Part shown: positions 27,127 through 36,275 of the stretch, piece by piece
How positions within the stretch are numbered: the first letter of the stretch is position 1
Layout: each line of letters opens with the position of its first letter
Assembly (NCBI GenBank): GCA_964501655.1
Contig: CAZCTN010000010.1
Span: 1-64,000, forward strand
DNA from: JAAYJK01 sp964501655
GTDB taxonomy: Bacteria; Bacillota; Syntrophomonadia; Syntrophomonadales; Syntrophomonadaceae
Direction: 5' to 3'
Length of the DNA: 64,000 nucleotides
Notes under the pieces: generated by a model
Told to the model about the DNA's origin: nothing
The model's database searches: none
What the model saw: the letters and a program-made list of their open reading frames with translations, nothing else
Program-made: the position numbers and the translations under genes

Positions 27127-30100
27127 CTATATATCGCCCCAATCCAGAATCGGATAATAGATTTGGGTCCAGATTTCGAAGTCAGCAGAGGTTTCACGAG
27201 TATACAGGTGGCTGTTTATTGCTTCCTGCATGGCTTCGTAATACCAGCTGCCTGCTTTAAGATCCGGGAACTGCCTGGCGTCGGGCAGGATGTTTTCCTC
27301 CAAGACTCTTCTTGCCAGGACATTGTTGACCAGAGTAACAAATTCGGCTCTGGTAATGGCCTGATCCGGTTTAAAGGTTCCGTCCGGATAGCCGTTTACC
27401 CAACCCTTCTGGGCTGCCGAGTTGATGTACTTGTTGGCCCAATGTCCAAAAATGTCCGAGAAGCTGTTGGCTTCAAAGGGGAACAGTTCGTCGAACCTGG
27501 AGGCTATGGTGGCCAATTCGGCCCTGGTCACACTGTTTTGCGGCCTGAAGGTTCCATCCGGGTAACCCTCAAGAATACCAACCTTGGCCAGGGTTCCAAT
27601 GTGCTTGGATGACCATCTGTCCAATCCCACGTCCGGGAAGTTGTTGTAGCTGGTCTTGACTCCATCTCTATACTCTGCGTCCAGGAGACGGTAGAAGACT
27701 GCAGCAACTTCTTCTCTGCTAATATAGCCCTGGGGCCTGACCGTATTGTCAGGATAACCCTGGACGTAAGCAAAGTGATCTTCCCGGTTCAGCGGTACCG
27801 TAGGTTCCGGCTCGGGAACTACGATGGGTTCCGGATCGGAACCTCCTCCTCCGCCTCCGCCGGATTCACTGTTAACTCTCAGCAGACCATTAACATATTT
27901 AATAGCGTAGTTGCCGGTCACATCCTCTTGGGCTGCGTTCCTGATTACGGCTGCGCTGACTACATTGGCACTGCTGCCAACCTGAGTCTGTGAGCCTTTT
28001 ACCGATACGCTTTCTATGCTGTCTCCTGCTGCCAAATCATTGTTGGTATATTCGTTCTTGATCAGCGGGTTGCCGTCATAAATCTTGCTGGCACTTGCTG
28101 CCGTAATCGTTATCGGCTTGGCGGTTATGGTTACAGTGCCGGTTCCGTTACGGTCGTCATAGTTCTGGTTGACAACTTTCACGTACACTGTGGTTTCAGC
28201 CGTCACATCGGTGAACATGGGGAGTTCTGTACTCCAGTCTTCTCCGTTGTTGGTCAGGCTGTAATACACGGTGTCCCCTTCTATCAGGTTGTTCACCTGA
28301 ATGCTGTGATCGTCTGCGTCATATACTCCGCTGTAGTTTGTGATATAAAGTTCTTCTCCAGTGGCTGCGGTGATGGTCATGGTTCCCTTAATATAAGTGA
28401 TAGCGTAGTTGCTCAGACCGTTGCCAATTGNNNNNNNNNNNNNNNNNNNNNNNNNNNNNNNNNNNNNNNNNNNNNNNNNNNNNNNNNNNNNNNNNNNNNN
28501 NNNNNNNNNNNNNNNNNNNNNNNNNNNNNNTAAGTCTTGCTCTGGTCGTTGGCGGTGATGGTCAGGGCCTTCTGGTTCACCGTCATGGTTCCCTTAATAT
28601 AAGTGATAGCGTAGTTGCTCAGACCGTTGCCAATTGCTCCGCTTATCTCGATATCGTAGCTGTCAACTGCTGCTGAGGCTGCCGCACCGTCACTGGTTAG
28701 GGTTGCTTCCGTTACACTGTCGCCAGCTTCCAAGCCGATTACGCTGTATTCAGTTCCCGCAAAGGTGAATGCAGTACCGTAAGTCTTGCTCTGGTCGTTG
28801 GCGGTGATGGTCAGGGCCTTCTGGTTCACCGTCAGCAGTCCATTAACGTAGCTTATATCATACATATAAGTTACATCAGTGCTGTCGTCCATTATTATTA
28901 CCGGAGTCCCGGTGAAGGTTACTGGATAGGTTCCTACATTGGTCCCGCTGCCGGATGCGGTAACTCCGATAACTGTATGACCCTCCAGAAGTCCGGTCGG
29001 AGTAAATCCGCTGACTGTCTTAAGGGTGCCGTCATAAGTTTCGGTACCGCTGTTGGCGGTCAGGGTTAAGTTAATGATTTCTGTCCACTGGGCATAAACG
29101 ATAATGTCGGCTGAAACAACAGTACTGGCATCAAATGATGCTCCGCTTCCATTAGCCGCAGTGTTCCATCCTGCAAAGATATGGCCTGATCTAGTCGGAT
29201 CGTCAGGCATCTGGGTTCCTAATGATGTATCTTTCTGGGTCGTCCGATCATATGGATCTGGGGCGCCAGAATAATTTTCATCAAAAGTAACCGTAACATC
29301 CGTTATCTCCTTGTAGCCAAACCATACAATCTGGGTAGGTGCTGATGATTGCAGGAAGACATCAAGCGTTTCAGCAGTTCCGCTTGCTTCATTCCAGACA
29401 TATTTGACATATTGATAGCCAGTTACTCCAGGTTGTGTAACCTGATAGGTCTGGTTATATGACAATGGACTATCTGAGTAGGTGGTGTCATACAACCTTT
29501 GGGCCTGGTCTGGTCGGTCAACCACTACCCCCGATGAATTAACCGGCTGACCGTCTTCATTTACCCGATAGCCCTTCATGAGGATGCTGCCGCCGCCGAT
29601 AGATACTTGCGGTATCTCAAAATTATTTGATGCGGGCTCCCCGTAAACATCGGTATAGCTGAAGGTGGTGGTCTGATTGGTGGGATAGTTGATATTGGCA
29701 TCGGCCCCGTCTTTTATCTGTATGATATAAGTCATGGTGGCCGGGGTGCCTTCAACAATGTTGCCTACATTCCAGTTAATGGTATTGGCCGGGTCAATAG
29801 TAACCGATCCCTGAGAAACCGTAATTTGGGATACATTGCTGACCAAGTCAAACATTGCTCCCATGGGGTCTGTTACCGTTCCATTGCTGGCCGCATACGC
29901 AATTTGGCCGGCAATCTCTCCGAACACCCCACTTAGGCCGCTCAAATCAGAGCTGTTAAGTGGATAGTAGCCGCTGTCCTGGCATGCATTCAAAACAGTA
30001 TTCCCGTTGGTCCCTGCCTCCAGGGCAACAGAATAAATTTTGGTGCCTGCATCCTTGGCCAGGCCGGCTTCATAAATGGTAGGAATACCATTATTGGCCG

Positions 30101-31724
30101 GGAATTCCGTTGCATGACTTCCATGGGTTGGACAGGGTATTTGATAGCGATAAGTCTCACTGAGGTTGTAAGAGCCTCCGCTCCCCACCCTTTCACTGTA
30201 ATTGATAGCGGTTATCTGGGGATTGTCATAGCTGATTACTGGAGTCTGGTCCCACCAACCCGTATGTCCAGTCAAGGTAATCCCGCTGGCATCGCTGACC
30301 CGGAAGCTGTAAGTGGGTTCACCATCACCCAGTAAAACCATGATTTTATTGGTAGCCGATGAAGCTGCTAATAATATCTGGGCCTGATGGATGCCGGCTT
30401 GTATGTTGGTTCCTCCATTGGCTGAAATACCGTCTATAGCCGTTTTCAATCCTGCTTTGCCGGTATAGTCGGTAAAATCAGCAACCAGATGCTGATCGCC
30501 ATCGAAGGAAACCACAGCGATACGAGTAGCTCCATCTGACAGCAATAGCTGATCAACAAATTCCTTGGCGGCCAGTTTGGTGTTGGTCATCCTGCTGCCC
30601 TTCATACTGCCGGATTTATCGATTACCAGCACCACATCACTGGTAGTTTGTATGTTCTTGCCCTCGATGGTTAAGGTCATCTGCCACTGGGTTTCTGAGC
30701 CCGGAACCGGCTGGGCGGTTTTAGTCAGGTTGATCGCTCCCGGATTGGGCCAGGTCAAGTCACCGGTACTGTTCAGCATCATTGACTTCATCATCCTTAA
30801 TGATGGGGGATAATAGAAGTCGGCTGCTTTGGTTATACCGGTGGAAAACTCAGTCAAACCATCCGGGTTGTCTTGGATGATCTCTTGTTCTTTTTCCTGA
30901 TAGTACAGGTCAATATGGTTTTCTTCCTTGTCCAGGGTAATTTCTTCAGGATCGCTGCCGACGAATGCCAAAGAGTCATAGTCCTTGACAAAATCTTTTC
31001 CGGTATATCTCGTTCCTCTATTCAGATCTTCTATAATTTCTGTATCTATGAGTTCTTCGCTTCCATCATCTGAAACCAGGACATGTTTTACCGTTAAGCT
31101 TGCCTGATCGGCTGAAACTGTCGGTAGCGCTTCAGATGCCTGATAATAGATAATTACCTGGTTCTGCTCCGCATCTTCGCTGATTACCATCTCTGCTGCT
31201 TGATCGTCCACAACCTGGTAACCCTCTGCTTGTGGATACGGAATGATTACTGTACTGCCGATCTCGGCAGAACCACTAATTGATTCCGATCCTGGAACCG
31301 GCTGGTCAGTATCCTGCAGCAAATATTGAATCTGGTAAGTTTGCTGCTCTATGGTGGATGCTGGTTCCTCTTGGTCTTCGCAAGCCGCGTAATAGACTGC
31401 GACCTGGTTTAATTCAGGATCATCACTAATCAATAGTTCTTCGGGCTGTTGGTCCAATACCTGGTATCCTTCTGCCGCTGGATGCGGTACGGTGACAGTA
31501 GTACCGACATCAGCATAAGCTGTTATTGGACTCAGGCCCGGAACCGGCTCGTCAGTATCCTGCAGTAAGTATTGTATTTCATAGACTTGCTGATCCGGCC
31601 CCGTGTCTTCATACAATTGTGTCTGCCCACCAGCTTCTTCAGCAAAACTGTAGCCCGGGAAGACACTGAACAAAAGCATCAAAGCCGTCACTAATGCCAA
31701 ATACTTTCTGCCCTTACGCTTCAT
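27127..31724 (-). CDS. Large surface protein: MucBP-like, vWA, InlB-type, MBG repeats, SLH (assembly gap inside)
   Basis: One secreted protein of at least 1500 residues, interrupted by a 100-N gap. In order: signal peptide (1-28); three MucBP-like modules (about 46-112, 130-195, 208-278); a vWA domain starting near 372 with MIDAS DKSGSM; an InlB-type repeat (VTFDENYSG...IFAGWNTAANGSG); MBG-type repeats of 83 residues (ALTITANDQSKTYGTAF); a Gly-rich linker; three SLH domains at the end, which anchor to secondary cell-wall polymer. Likely an adhesin. The frame change across the gap is an artefact: a 143-nt gap, as predicted by the repeat, restores one frame. The start ATG follows GGGGTGAGGAG. 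An unidentified RNA leader lies upstream. Confidence 0.88.
28431..28530. other. Assembly gap within MBG repeats
   Basis: 100 Ns. The 50 bases on its low-coordinate side are identical to 28587-28636, and the sequence starting at 28531 recurs at 28780, so the unit is 249 bp. The true gap should be 143 bp plus whole 249-bp units. Confidence 0.95.
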
Positions 31725-32013
31725 CTCCTCACCCCTTTGCTCTTTTTTCGAAAATGAATGATTGCCTCATTCCAGCTATTCACAGCAGTTCTTACCACCT
31801 CCTTAAGATTGGTATAAATATAAAAGCCTGTCCACCTGCTGGAAGCGGCCCAGGAGGTTCACCTCCTTTCAAGATATTTATTACTTGCTTACATTGGATC
31901 AGCATTATCCGAGCAAAGCCCCCGAATGCTGCTCCGATTGGTCCTGATGTTGTCAGGCCCTTTGACCCAGTTTAATCAATGGCAATCACAAATGAGTCAC
32001 GTTTGGCTTTTTG
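31725..32013 (-). other. Untranslated leader between RNA element and surface protein gene
   Basis: About 290 nt with two strong ribosome-like sites on the minus strand: AAAGGAGGT near 31860-31868, part of the palindrome GGAGGTTCACCTCC, and TTAAGGAGGT near 31798-31807. The second precedes a 25-codon frame (start GTG GTA AGA) whose TGA overlaps the surface-protein ATG as ATGA. A coupled leader peptide is possible but unproven. Confidence 0.35.
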
Positions 32014-32169
32014 GAAAAAATAAAAGACCGCTACATTAGCAGCGGCCGGTTGCGTCTCCAGCTAACCATGGGTAAGACGCCCACTATAAAACCCATGGGT
32101 TATGGCTTCCGCGATAAGTCCAATAGGACTCTTGGGTAATATTGTCAGTTCTTAGGTCGGGATATTTGT
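32014..32169 (-). ncRNA. Structured RNA leader, copy 1 (unidentified riboswitch-like element)
   Basis: About 155 nt on the minus strand from a TATAAT box (32176-32181) to a terminator. Features in transcript order: a conserved GGAAGCCATAACCC block (ending near 32097); a hairpin with GUGGGC and ACCCAU arms and a GUCUU loop (32066-32083); a downstream GAGAC (32054-32058) that can pair with the loop as a pseudoknot; then GGCCGCTGC/GTAGCGGTC (32026-32047) with a long T-run, a strong terminator. A second copy lies at 33404-33549 in front of another gene. The architecture is that of a transcription-terminating riboswitch. I could not match it to a named class. Confidence 0.65.
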
Positions 32170-32175
32170 CTCTCC

Positions 32176-32181
32176 ATTATA
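32176..32181 (-). promoter_or_regulatory. -10 box for RNA leader copy 1
   Basis: TATAAT in the context TTGTATAAT on the minus strand, about 7 nt before the presumed RNA start. No good -35 hexamer is seen at 17 nt. Confidence 0.5.
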
Positions 32182-32304
32182 CAATAGTTTTGGGTGGCAT
32201 AGCATGACAAAATCCCTATTGATTAGCTTTTTTTATATTATTATCCTTTCCTTTTTTCGGGATCTTCCTACCAACCGTTAACTGCACTCAGGGATTATGA
32301 AATG

Positions 32305-32477
32305 TCCTCAAACACATCCTAGCCGTCATCCAGGGCTTCCTGCAGTATGCTGTACTCGGTTATGCTCCCCTTGTGCTCTCTGCAGTTTTTACCCTTCAGC
32401 AGTCTTCCCATCCCTGGCTCAATCAGGATAATTATCAGCTGCCCACCGAGTTTAATTTCCTCTCTAAACAGCAGTAT
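32305..32477 (-). pseudogene. Remnant of a zinc-motif protein gene
   Basis: A minus-strand frame of about 58 codons whose 3' part reads NCREHKGSITEYSILQEALDDG then stop (32318). It matches the C-terminal motif of the intact gene at 33650-34735 (NRIEYRSLQEALDQGYDGC) but lacks the final CYYC. Its 5' end runs into a terminator hairpin. Together with the adjoining RNA leader it looks like a decayed duplicate of the 33.4-33.8 kb segment. Confidence 0.5.
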
Positions 32478-32478
32478 A

Positions 32479-32512
32479 CAAAACACCAGTGACATGACAT
32501 TGTCACTGGTGT
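32479..32512 (-). terminator. Terminator of ADP-ribosylglycohydrolase gene
   Basis: 12-bp perfect stem ACACCAGTGACA/TGTCACTGGTGT around a 6-nt loop, with TTTGTA following on the minus strand. Confidence 0.8.
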
Positions 32513-32620
32513 TGGCAATTATTATTTTTTTTAAAGGAACTCCATCCGCGGCTTATTGTTGCGCTTTTTGGTAAGAAGTCGGTTTCCTGCCCAGAACCCA
32601 GAGGCAGCATTCCAAGCCAA

Positions 32621-33388
32621 TCAATGCCAGCGCTGATTGAACTTTTCTACTACCTCCTGCAGCCCTGCATCAAGAAGATGCCAGGCCTGCTTCACTATAG
32701 GTTTCGGTATATCCCGGTAAAAGGCCTGAGCGATGCCTCCGGCTATGCAGGCCATGGTGTCGCTGTCACCCCCCAGGGATATGGCGTTGCGCACCGCATC
32801 CTCATAGTCTTCAGACTCCAGAAAGGCAATAATAGACTCCGGAACTGACCCCTGGCAGCTTACATCAAAGCTGTAATGAGGGCGAATTTCATCCAGAGTG
32901 CGGCTCAGATTATAATCGAAACGGGTTTCTATCTGTTTCTTTATTTCCGGCTTACTCTCGCCCTGTCGAGCCATCCAAATAGCCAGGGCGGTGGCCTGGG
33001 CACCTTTGATCCCCTCCGGATGATTATGGGTTATCTGGGCTGTGCGGGCCGCTTCGGACAGAACCCGGTCCTGACTGTCAAAGGCAAAACCCACCGGGCT
33101 GACCCGCATGGCAGACCCGTTGCCAAAGCTGCCATAAGGCTGCAGATCGCCGCTTCTCAGCCATTGAGCAAAGGAAGCTCCGTATCCGGCCTGGGGATAT
33201 CTGCGGCCATATTCCCATATAGTGCGGGCATAGTCTTTCCGGTGCAAAATAGCATCCGCTACCGCCACAGTCAGAACCGTATCATCTGTGAATCTGGCCT
33301 GGGGCGAAAAGAGCGGAAAATTATGGCTTTTCACCGGATTCCATTCATAAACCGATCCGATAATATCCCCGATAATTGCTCCCAGCAT
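32621..33388 (-). CDS. ADP-ribosylglycohydrolase family protein
   Basis: 255 residues, typical DraG-type length. Metal-binding motifs are all present: FTDDT (about 33-37), GNGSAMR (about 88-94), HNHPEGIKGA, and SLGGDSDTMACIAGGIAQAFY near the C-terminus. The family removes ADP-ribose from arginine or other acceptors using two Mg2+ ions, reversing ADP-ribosylation; some members act on other ADP-ribose conjugates. The start ATG follows AAGGAGGGACAAAT. A structured RNA leader lies immediately upstream, so expression is probably controlled at the RNA level. A protein with a likely ADP-ribosyltransferase fold is encoded at 98-1444, but a link is speculative. Confidence 0.93.
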   Translation of the reverse strand: MLGAIIGDIIGSVYEWNPVKSHNFPLFSPQARFTDDTVLTVAVADAILHRKDYARTIWEYGRRYPQAGYGASFAQWLRSGDLQPYGSFGNGSAMRVSPVGFAFDSQDRVLSEAARTAQITHNHPEGIKGAQATALAIWMARQGESKPEIKKQIETRFDYNLSRTLDEIRPHYSFDVSCQGSVPESIIAFLESEDYEDAVRNAISLGGDSDTMACIAGGIAQAFYRDIPKPIVKQAWHLLDAGLQEVVEKFNQRWH

Positions 33389-33403
33389 ATTTGTCCCTCC
33401 TTG

Positions 33404-33549
33404 GAGAAACAGGCCGCTACATATGCAGCGGCCGGTTGCGTCTCAGCTACTATGGGCAAGACGCCCATTTTTCAAACCCATGGATTATAGCTTCCTCGGA
33501 TAATAATATCTAGACTTTCCGCCTAGTGCTTTTAGGCATTTGTCCTGGT
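33404..33549 (-). ncRNA. Structured RNA leader, copy 2 (unidentified riboswitch-like element)
   Basis: About 146 nt on the minus strand, starting 7 nt after TATAAT. It shares with copy 1 the GGAAGCTATAATCCATGGGT block (33476-33495), a hairpin AUGGGC-GUCUU-GCCCAU (33452-33468), the GAGAC partner (33440-33444) for a loop pseudoknot, and the final GGCCGCTGC/GTAGCGGCC stem (33412-33433). The T-run after the last stem is weak (TGTTTCTCC) and the AAGGAGG ribosome site of the ADP-ribosylglycohydrolase gene follows within 10 nt, so this copy could act on translation as well as termination. Not matched to a named riboswitch class. Confidence 0.65.
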
Positions 33550-33555
33550 TTTTCT

Positions 33556-33561
33556 ATTATA
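33556..33561 (-). promoter_or_regulatory. -10 box for RNA leader copy 2
   Basis: TATAAT in the context TTGTATAAT on the minus strand, at the same distance from the RNA element as in copy 1. No clear -35 hexamer. Confidence 0.5.
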
Positions 33562-33649
33562 CAACAAGATAGAATGGAATATAATCCATAAATTTGCAAT
33601 AAATCCATTTATAATAGCAGCTGCTGCTTCCATGCTTCCAGGATGGAAT

Positions 33650-34735
33650 TTATCGGGTATGAAAGGGGCGCAGGCAATAATAACAGCCGTCATAGCCTTG
33701 ATCCAGGGCTTCCTGCAAGCTGCGGTATTCAATTCGGTTAGCCGGGGCAATATGTCTAACCCGGCTGCAGTTGACGGTGTGTACTTCCATTTTGCTGGGA
33801 GATTGGTTAGCGACATACCTCTTCTTATCCGGCCGGGCGATCTCAGTGCTGCCCAGTTCCGGGGGCAATGGCTGGTTTTCCGATTCCAAAGGGACTGAGT
33901 AATGTTTAAAATACAAGTCGTCATCCCCGCTTCCCACATTATCGATCATAAGCAGGTGAACCTGCCCTTGGATGCCAGGTGCAATTCCACCATCCAAATC
34001 CAGCACGGTTATGCCTTCCAGTTCTTCCCGGGTATAACCCAACAGCGAAGGATCATAATCCACCGGTATCCGGCTCACTCGTTTGCCGGTGGCCGGGTTG
34101 ATTACCATAATTCCCCCGTTTTCATCGGTGTCAGATACCAGGTATAACAGCCCGGTACGTTGGGAAAACGCCCCTCCTTGGAGCCGTTGCAGCTGCAGGG
34201 GCTGCCCTTTCTCATCATACAGTGGCAGGTGGTGGGAAAAAGGCATGGTCAAGTACAGTCCGTTAACGATCTCGGGAGCGTATACCTGCAGGCTTTCTAC
34301 ATTATTAAAAGCTGAACTCAATAGCAGCCCGCTGCGTGAATCAATAGCGCACCAGGGTCCCTTGGGGCTGTTCAAATAATTGTAGCTTACCAGTTCCAGG
34401 GTGTCAGCTCGATACATGGCCACCCGGGCCCGGAACAGGTTGTTGGCCGGTTCTACCGGCACAAATACAAAGCCATTGTAGTAATCCAGATCACCCATGT
34501 GGTTATAGGCACCCTTCATGGCCAGGTATCCATCCAGCTGGGTCATCAGGATGCCCCGCTCTGGATCAGCCCTGGTTATTTCCTTATTTAGATCATGGCT
34601 CAAGGGGAATTTCCACAGTTTATTCTTCTGGGCAAAATACCAATTCTGCCCATCGCTGCATACGCCCTGTAATTCCTCACTCCAGCCATTTTCCCTGTCT
34701 TTGGGGTAATTACCCAGATAATTGTGTGTAAACAA
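33650..34735 (-). CDS. Propeller-like protein with C-terminal Ada-type zinc motif
   Basis: 361 residues without a signal peptide. Residues 1-290 contain repeated strand patterns (WYFAQKNKLWKF, GLLYLVSDTDENGGIMVINPATGKRV, QVHLLMIDN) that suggest a beta-propeller. The last 45 residues carry an Ada-like metal motif: V-x-NCSRVRHI, NRIEYRSLQEALDQGYDGC and CYYC, with four likely zinc ligands. That motif is often appended to nucleases and secreted proteins. Function is not assigned. The start is a TTG 16 nt after the histidine-kinase stop codon, so it may be the third gene of that operon. A decayed copy of its 3' end lies near 32.3 kb. Confidence 0.65.
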   Translation of the reverse strand: MFTHNYLGNYPKDRENGWSEELQGVCSDGQNWYFAQKNKLWKFPLSHDLNKEITRADPERGILMTQLDGYLAMKGAYNHMGDLDYYNGFVFVPVEPANNLFRARVAMYRADTLELVSYNYLNSPKGPWCAIDSRSGLLLSSAFNNVESLQVYAPEIVNGLYLTMPFSHHLPLYDEKGQPLQLQRLQGGAFSQRTGLLYLVSDTDENGGIMVINPATGKRVSRIPVDYDPSLLGYTREELEGITVLDLDGGIAPGIQGQVHLLMIDNVGSGDDDLYFKHYSVPLESENQPLPPELGSTEIARPDKKRYVANQSPSKMEVHTVNCSRVRHIAPANRIEYRSLQEALDQGYDGCYYCLRPFHTR

Positions 34736-34751
34736 ACCCTTTTCCCCTTTC

Positions 34752-36275
34752 TTAGGAAACAGGGGGACGCACTTTTGGTTCCCTTCCGACTTCCTTATTT
34801 AAGGGAACAAAAAGTGCGTCCCCCTGTTTCCCCTGGAATTTTAGCTTAAATTCGGTTCTTACCTTTGCTTCGCTTTCAACTGTAATATCTATATCATGAC
34901 GGTCGGCTATCTGTTTGGCTATGGCCAGCCCCAGCCCGGTTCCGGTTTTGTTATGCTCGGAACGAGATTTGTAAAAACGCTCAAATATGTACGGCAGGTT
35001 GTGGGCTTCTATCCCTTCCCCCCGGTCAATGACACTAATTACCTTTTCTTTCAGGATCAGGCTTACCTCAGCATCCGGGGGTGAGAATTTAATGGCGTTG
35101 TCCAGAATGATCATCAGCATCTGCCGGATTCGGCCGTAGTCACCCCGGTAATGATCCAGGCTGTCATCTTTGCTTGCTTCCAGGCGTACTCCGCGGTCAG
35201 CAGCGATTGGGGCCATACTGCGGACAACATCATCTATAATATCAGCCAGATTAATATCCTGGCTCTCTATGGCAAAATCCATGTTCTGCAGCTGGGCTAA
35301 ATCCATCAGGTCTCCTACCAGCCTTTGCAGGAAACGAGTTTCAAATAGTATCTGCTCCTGATAGCTGCGGACCTGTTCCGGTTCACTTACCACTCCGTCA
35401 TGAAGGGCCTCCAAAGAGCCGCGGATAACCGTAATGGGGGTTCGCAGCTCATGGGATATGTTGGCTATGAAATCGCTTCTTAGCTTTTCCAGCTGCACTC
35501 TATCCTGCCGGGCCTCTTCCAGGCGATCACTCAATATATCCAGGGCTGTGGCCAGTTCACCCAGTTCGTCCTTTTGTCTGATATGGGTTTGAACCGAATA
35601 ATCTCCTTCGGCCAGCAGCAGGGCGGTGTTCCTCATCCGGTTCAGAGGCCGGGTAAAGCTGATGGAAAACAGGATTGACAGCAGCAGAGCAAGCAAAAGA
35701 GCAACCAGAATGCTCAGGGCCAGCAGGCCAAAGCTATCATCGGCAACCTGCACTATCCCCTCCACTGGCGAGTGGAGCAGAACCACGCCGATTACTTTCC
35801 CACCGGGGTCGGTAATAGGAGTACCAACCGTCAGGGTAGGCGAGTTGAGCAGTGGGCTGAAATCCTGGCTGAATGCGGTCTGGCCGGAAAATACCTGGGC
35901 AACTACCTGGTCAGCGTTAGCAGGTAGATCCGAGTATTTATAATCCATACCCCTCCCGCCGGCTCCCTGCCCCCTGGTCAAAAGGTTCAAATCCTGATCT
36001 ACAATCCATACATCAGCCATGGCTATATCGTCGATAAACCTCAGATATGCCCCGTATCCGGACTGCCTGCCGTATCCGCCTGCAGGCATCAATTCCGACA
36101 AGCTCTCGGCTATACCAGCGGCCCTTTTTCCCAGCTCTTCCTCATGCAGCTGCATGGTATAGTTTCTGAACAGCACCGAAAACACACCGCCGATCACCAG
36201 GGAAAAGGCCAGCAGGGCCATAGCAAAATATATGAACAATCTGACTGCAATCCGGTTCTTAATTCTTAACCTCAA
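34752..36275 (-). CDS. Sensor histidine kinase with REP-derived C-terminus
   Basis: 507 residues. Two membrane segments (about 8-33 and 180-205) flank an extracytoplasmic sensor region. They are followed by HAMP (RPLNRMRNTALLLAEGDYSV), the phospho-acceptor box ISHELRTPITV, and the ATPase domain with DNAIKFS, DRGEGI and GTGLGLAIAK. It pairs with the OmpR-type regulator encoded just upstream. The start is a TTG overlapping the regulator stop region by 17 nt, preceded by GGGGAG. The last ~26 codons and the stop come from a REP-like palindrome (34755-34831) inserted at the 3' end; the family domain ends at EFKLKF. This tail is probably neutral. Confidence 0.92.
   Translation of the reverse strand: MRLRIKNRIAVRLFIYFAMALLAFSLVIGGVFSVLFRNYTMQLHEEELGKRAAGIAESLSELMPAGGYGRQSGYGAYLRFIDDIAMADVWIVDQDLNLLTRGQGAGGRGMDYKYSDLPANADQVVAQVFSGQTAFSQDFSPLLNSPTLTVGTPITDPGGKVIGVVLLHSPVEGIVQVADDSFGLLALSILVALLLALLLSILFSISFTRPLNRMRNTALLLAEGDYSVQTHIRQKDELGELATALDILSDRLEEARQDRVQLEKLRSDFIANISHELRTPITVIRGSLEALHDGVVSEPEQVRSYQEQILFETRFLQRLVGDLMDLAQLQNMDFAIESQDINLADIIDDVVRSMAPIAADRGVRLEASKDDSLDHYRGDYGRIRQMLMIILDNAIKFSPPDAEVSLILKEKVISVIDRGEGIEAHNLPYIFERFYKSRSEHNKTGTGLGLAIAKQIADRHDIDITVESEAKVRTEFKLKFQGKQGDALFVPLNKEVGREPKVRPPVS
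34755..34831. repeat. REP-like palindrome, subfamily B, overlapping a coding end
   Basis: Arms of 31 nt (34755-34785, 34801-34831) with one mismatch and a 15-nt loop, core GGAAACAGGGGGACGCACTT. The kinase stop codon (34752-34754) lies directly at its outer edge, so the element is translated. Confidence 0.9.

Noticed and set aside
28413..28413. Frameshift splitting the vWA/MBG/SLH gene in two
   Set aside because: The apparent shift comes from an arbitrary 100-N gap; the repeat-predicted 143-nt gap restores one frame.
32171..32222. TTGTCA as -35 for RNA leader copy 1
   Set aside because: It lies 23 nt from the -10 box, too far for a sigma-A promoter.
33404..33549. TPP riboswitch, because GCTGAGA occurs in copy 2
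   Set aside because: The rest of the thi-box is absent, and copy 1 reads GCTGGAGA; only the GAGAC pairing is shared.
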